A stretch of 64,000 nt of DNA from the NCBI GenBank assembly GCA_907165065.1, contig OU015533.1, positions 26,676,578 to 26,740,577 of the forward strand, read 5' to 3'. Origin of the DNA: Caprimulgus europaeus (taxonomy: Eukaryota; Chordata; Aves; Caprimulgiformes; Caprimulgidae). Positions 62,806-64,000 of the stretch are shown in pieces. Both the position numbers and the translations under genes were made by a program. Each line of letters opens with the position of its first letter. Within the stretch, counting starts at the first letter, position 1. The notes beneath the pieces were generated by a model. It was given only the letters and a program-made list of their open reading frames with translations. It did not search any database and had not been told where the DNA came from.

Positions 62806-63624
62806 ATGCGGTCCAGATTGTGCCTGACCAACCTGGTGGCATTTTATGATGGGGTTACAGCATTGGTTGATAAAGCTAAAGCAACTGATATCATCTATCT
62901 GGACTTGTGCAAGGTGTTTGACACTGTCCCACACGACATCCTTGTCTCTAAATTGGAGACATGTGGGTTTGATGGATGGACCACTCGGTGGATAAGGAAC
63001 TGGCTGGATGGTTGCACTCAAAGAGTTGTGGTCAACAGCTTGATGGCCGAGTGGAGACCAGTGACTAGTGGTGTCCCTCAGGGGTCAGTACTGGGGCCAG
63101 TGCTGTTCAATATCTTTGTCAGAGACATGGACAGTGGGATTGAGTGCACTCTCAGCAAGTTTGCCGATGACACTAAGCTGAGTGGTGCAGTTGTCACGCT
63201 GAAAGGACAGGACGCCGTCCAGAGGCACCTTGACAGGCTTGAGAGGGGGGCCTATGCTGAACTCATGAAGTTCAACAAGGCCAAATACAAGGTCCTGCAC
63301 CTGGGTTGGGGCAGCCCCAAGCACAAATACAGGCTGGGTGATGAGTGCTTTGAGACCAGCTCTGAAGAGAAGGACTTGGGAGTGGTGGGGGACGAGAAGC
63401 TCAACATGAGCTGGCAATGTGTGCTTGCAGCCCAGAAGGCCAACCGTATCCTGGGCTGCATCGAGAGAAGAGTGGCCAGCAGGTCGAGGGAGGTGATTCT
63501 GCCACTCTACTCCACTCTCATAAGGCCCCACCTGGAGTTCTGTGTCCAGTTCTGGAGTCTCCGACACAAGAAAGACATGGACCTGTTAGAACGAGTCCAG
63601 AGGAGGGACACAAAGATGATCTAT
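62806..63624 (+). mobile_element. CR1 LINE, reverse transcriptase fragment
   Basis: The nucleotide sequence follows the avian CR1 ORF2 from TTGTGCCTGACCAACCTGGT to GAGTCCAGAGGAGGGACACA. The frame, open from 62716 to 63702, encodes CR1 RT motifs in order: [38 protein letters not shown] (first catalytic Asp), [18 protein letters not shown], and [11 protein letters not shown] (the catalytic [F/Y]ADD box), then the thumb-like region [13 protein letters not shown] and the C-terminal [20 protein letters not shown]. The copy lacks the endonuclease, the start of RT and, unusually, the C-terminal end and the 3' UTR with its short repeats. With no stop over about 270 residues it is younger than the other CR1 pieces here, but it cannot move by itself. 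Confidence 0.93.
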
Positions 63625-64000
63625 GTAACTTCTTCAAAAGAGTTACATAAGCACAAAATGGGAACAGCAAGTAACACTGCTGTTGTATTATCCTGGAGAT
63701 GAACAACATTAGCATGCTTCAGTGATGCACCCATTGGACTGGCAGCTGGACCCTTGGGCTGCATGTTACATTCCCTCATGTTATTATACAAACCAAGCTG
63801 TCTGTGCATCTTCTTGCTCAACTGCAAAGTGAAGATAATGATACTTACTTATCCCTGTAACTTTATCTACAATGACATCTACTGAACAGATTGTAAACAT
63901 TATTAGTAGTCAATACCCTTTTAAGCTGATAATAGTACATAAACTTGCCAACCACTGACCAACTTGATTAGTAAATCTTTAGAACATTTTTATAGAACAA
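63625..64000. other. Sequence after the CR1 fragment, nothing recognised
   Basis: The CR1 match stops abruptly after the ACAAAGATGATC stretch, and the remaining 375 bases show no repeat family, exon signals or continuation of CR1. Confidence 0.5.

Noticed and set aside
63085-63567. 160-codon - strand frame
   Set aside because: It is the antisense of the CR1 reverse transcriptase fragment.
1-64000. Search for bacterial-type systems, CRISPR arrays, tRNA or rRNA genes
   Set aside because: Nothing of the kind is visible. Repeat content and spliced short exons point to vertebrate nuclear DNA.

Overview
The window reads as nuclear DNA of a bird. The evidence is repeat content: CR1 LINE fragments in both orientations (one still encoding much of a reverse transcriptase), two copies of one avian endogenous-retrovirus LTR family, and AT-rich non-coding sequence with a few GC-rich, CpG-bearing islands. 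Genes appear only as short exons bounded by GT-AG splice sites. I see no bacterial operons, CRISPR arrays, rRNA or tRNA genes.

The clearest gene runs on the + strand. I see its last three coding exons (7564-7601, 9396-9456, 38454-38542), a short CpG-rich 3' UTR and tandem poly(A) signals near 38.9 kb. The exons join in one frame and give a basic, Ser/Pro-rich segment followed by an acidic C-terminus ending in EEEWGH. The last intron is about 29 kb and holds most of the recognisable repeats: an ERV LTR at 12 kb, a CR1 3' end at 22 kb, and a truncated LTR abutting an antisense CR1 at 32.5-33.5 kb. I could not name the gene.

The - strand carries dispersed exon-like open segments between about 45 and 62 kb. 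The best are 56697-56491 (207 nt, symmetric, phase 1, both splice sites) and 57469-57096 (hydrophilic tail ending in a stop near a poly(A) signal). Several others begin behind a good acceptor, most of them readable in phase 1, suggesting one gene with alternative ends or convergent transcription. A further coding-like - strand segment, 25966-25767, lies inside the + gene's 29 kb intron. It has coding-like codon content and a stop, and may be the end of an overlapping gene or a retrocopy.

The right edge (62.8-63.6 kb) is a CR1 pol fragment with an open RT core but no 3' tail. The rest is intronic or intergenic sequence with simple repeats: a TA microsatellite inside the LTR, a 19-G run, purine-rich tracts and short tandem duplications. 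No complete gene lies in the window. All exon calls come from splice consensus, frame and composition read by eye, without homology search.
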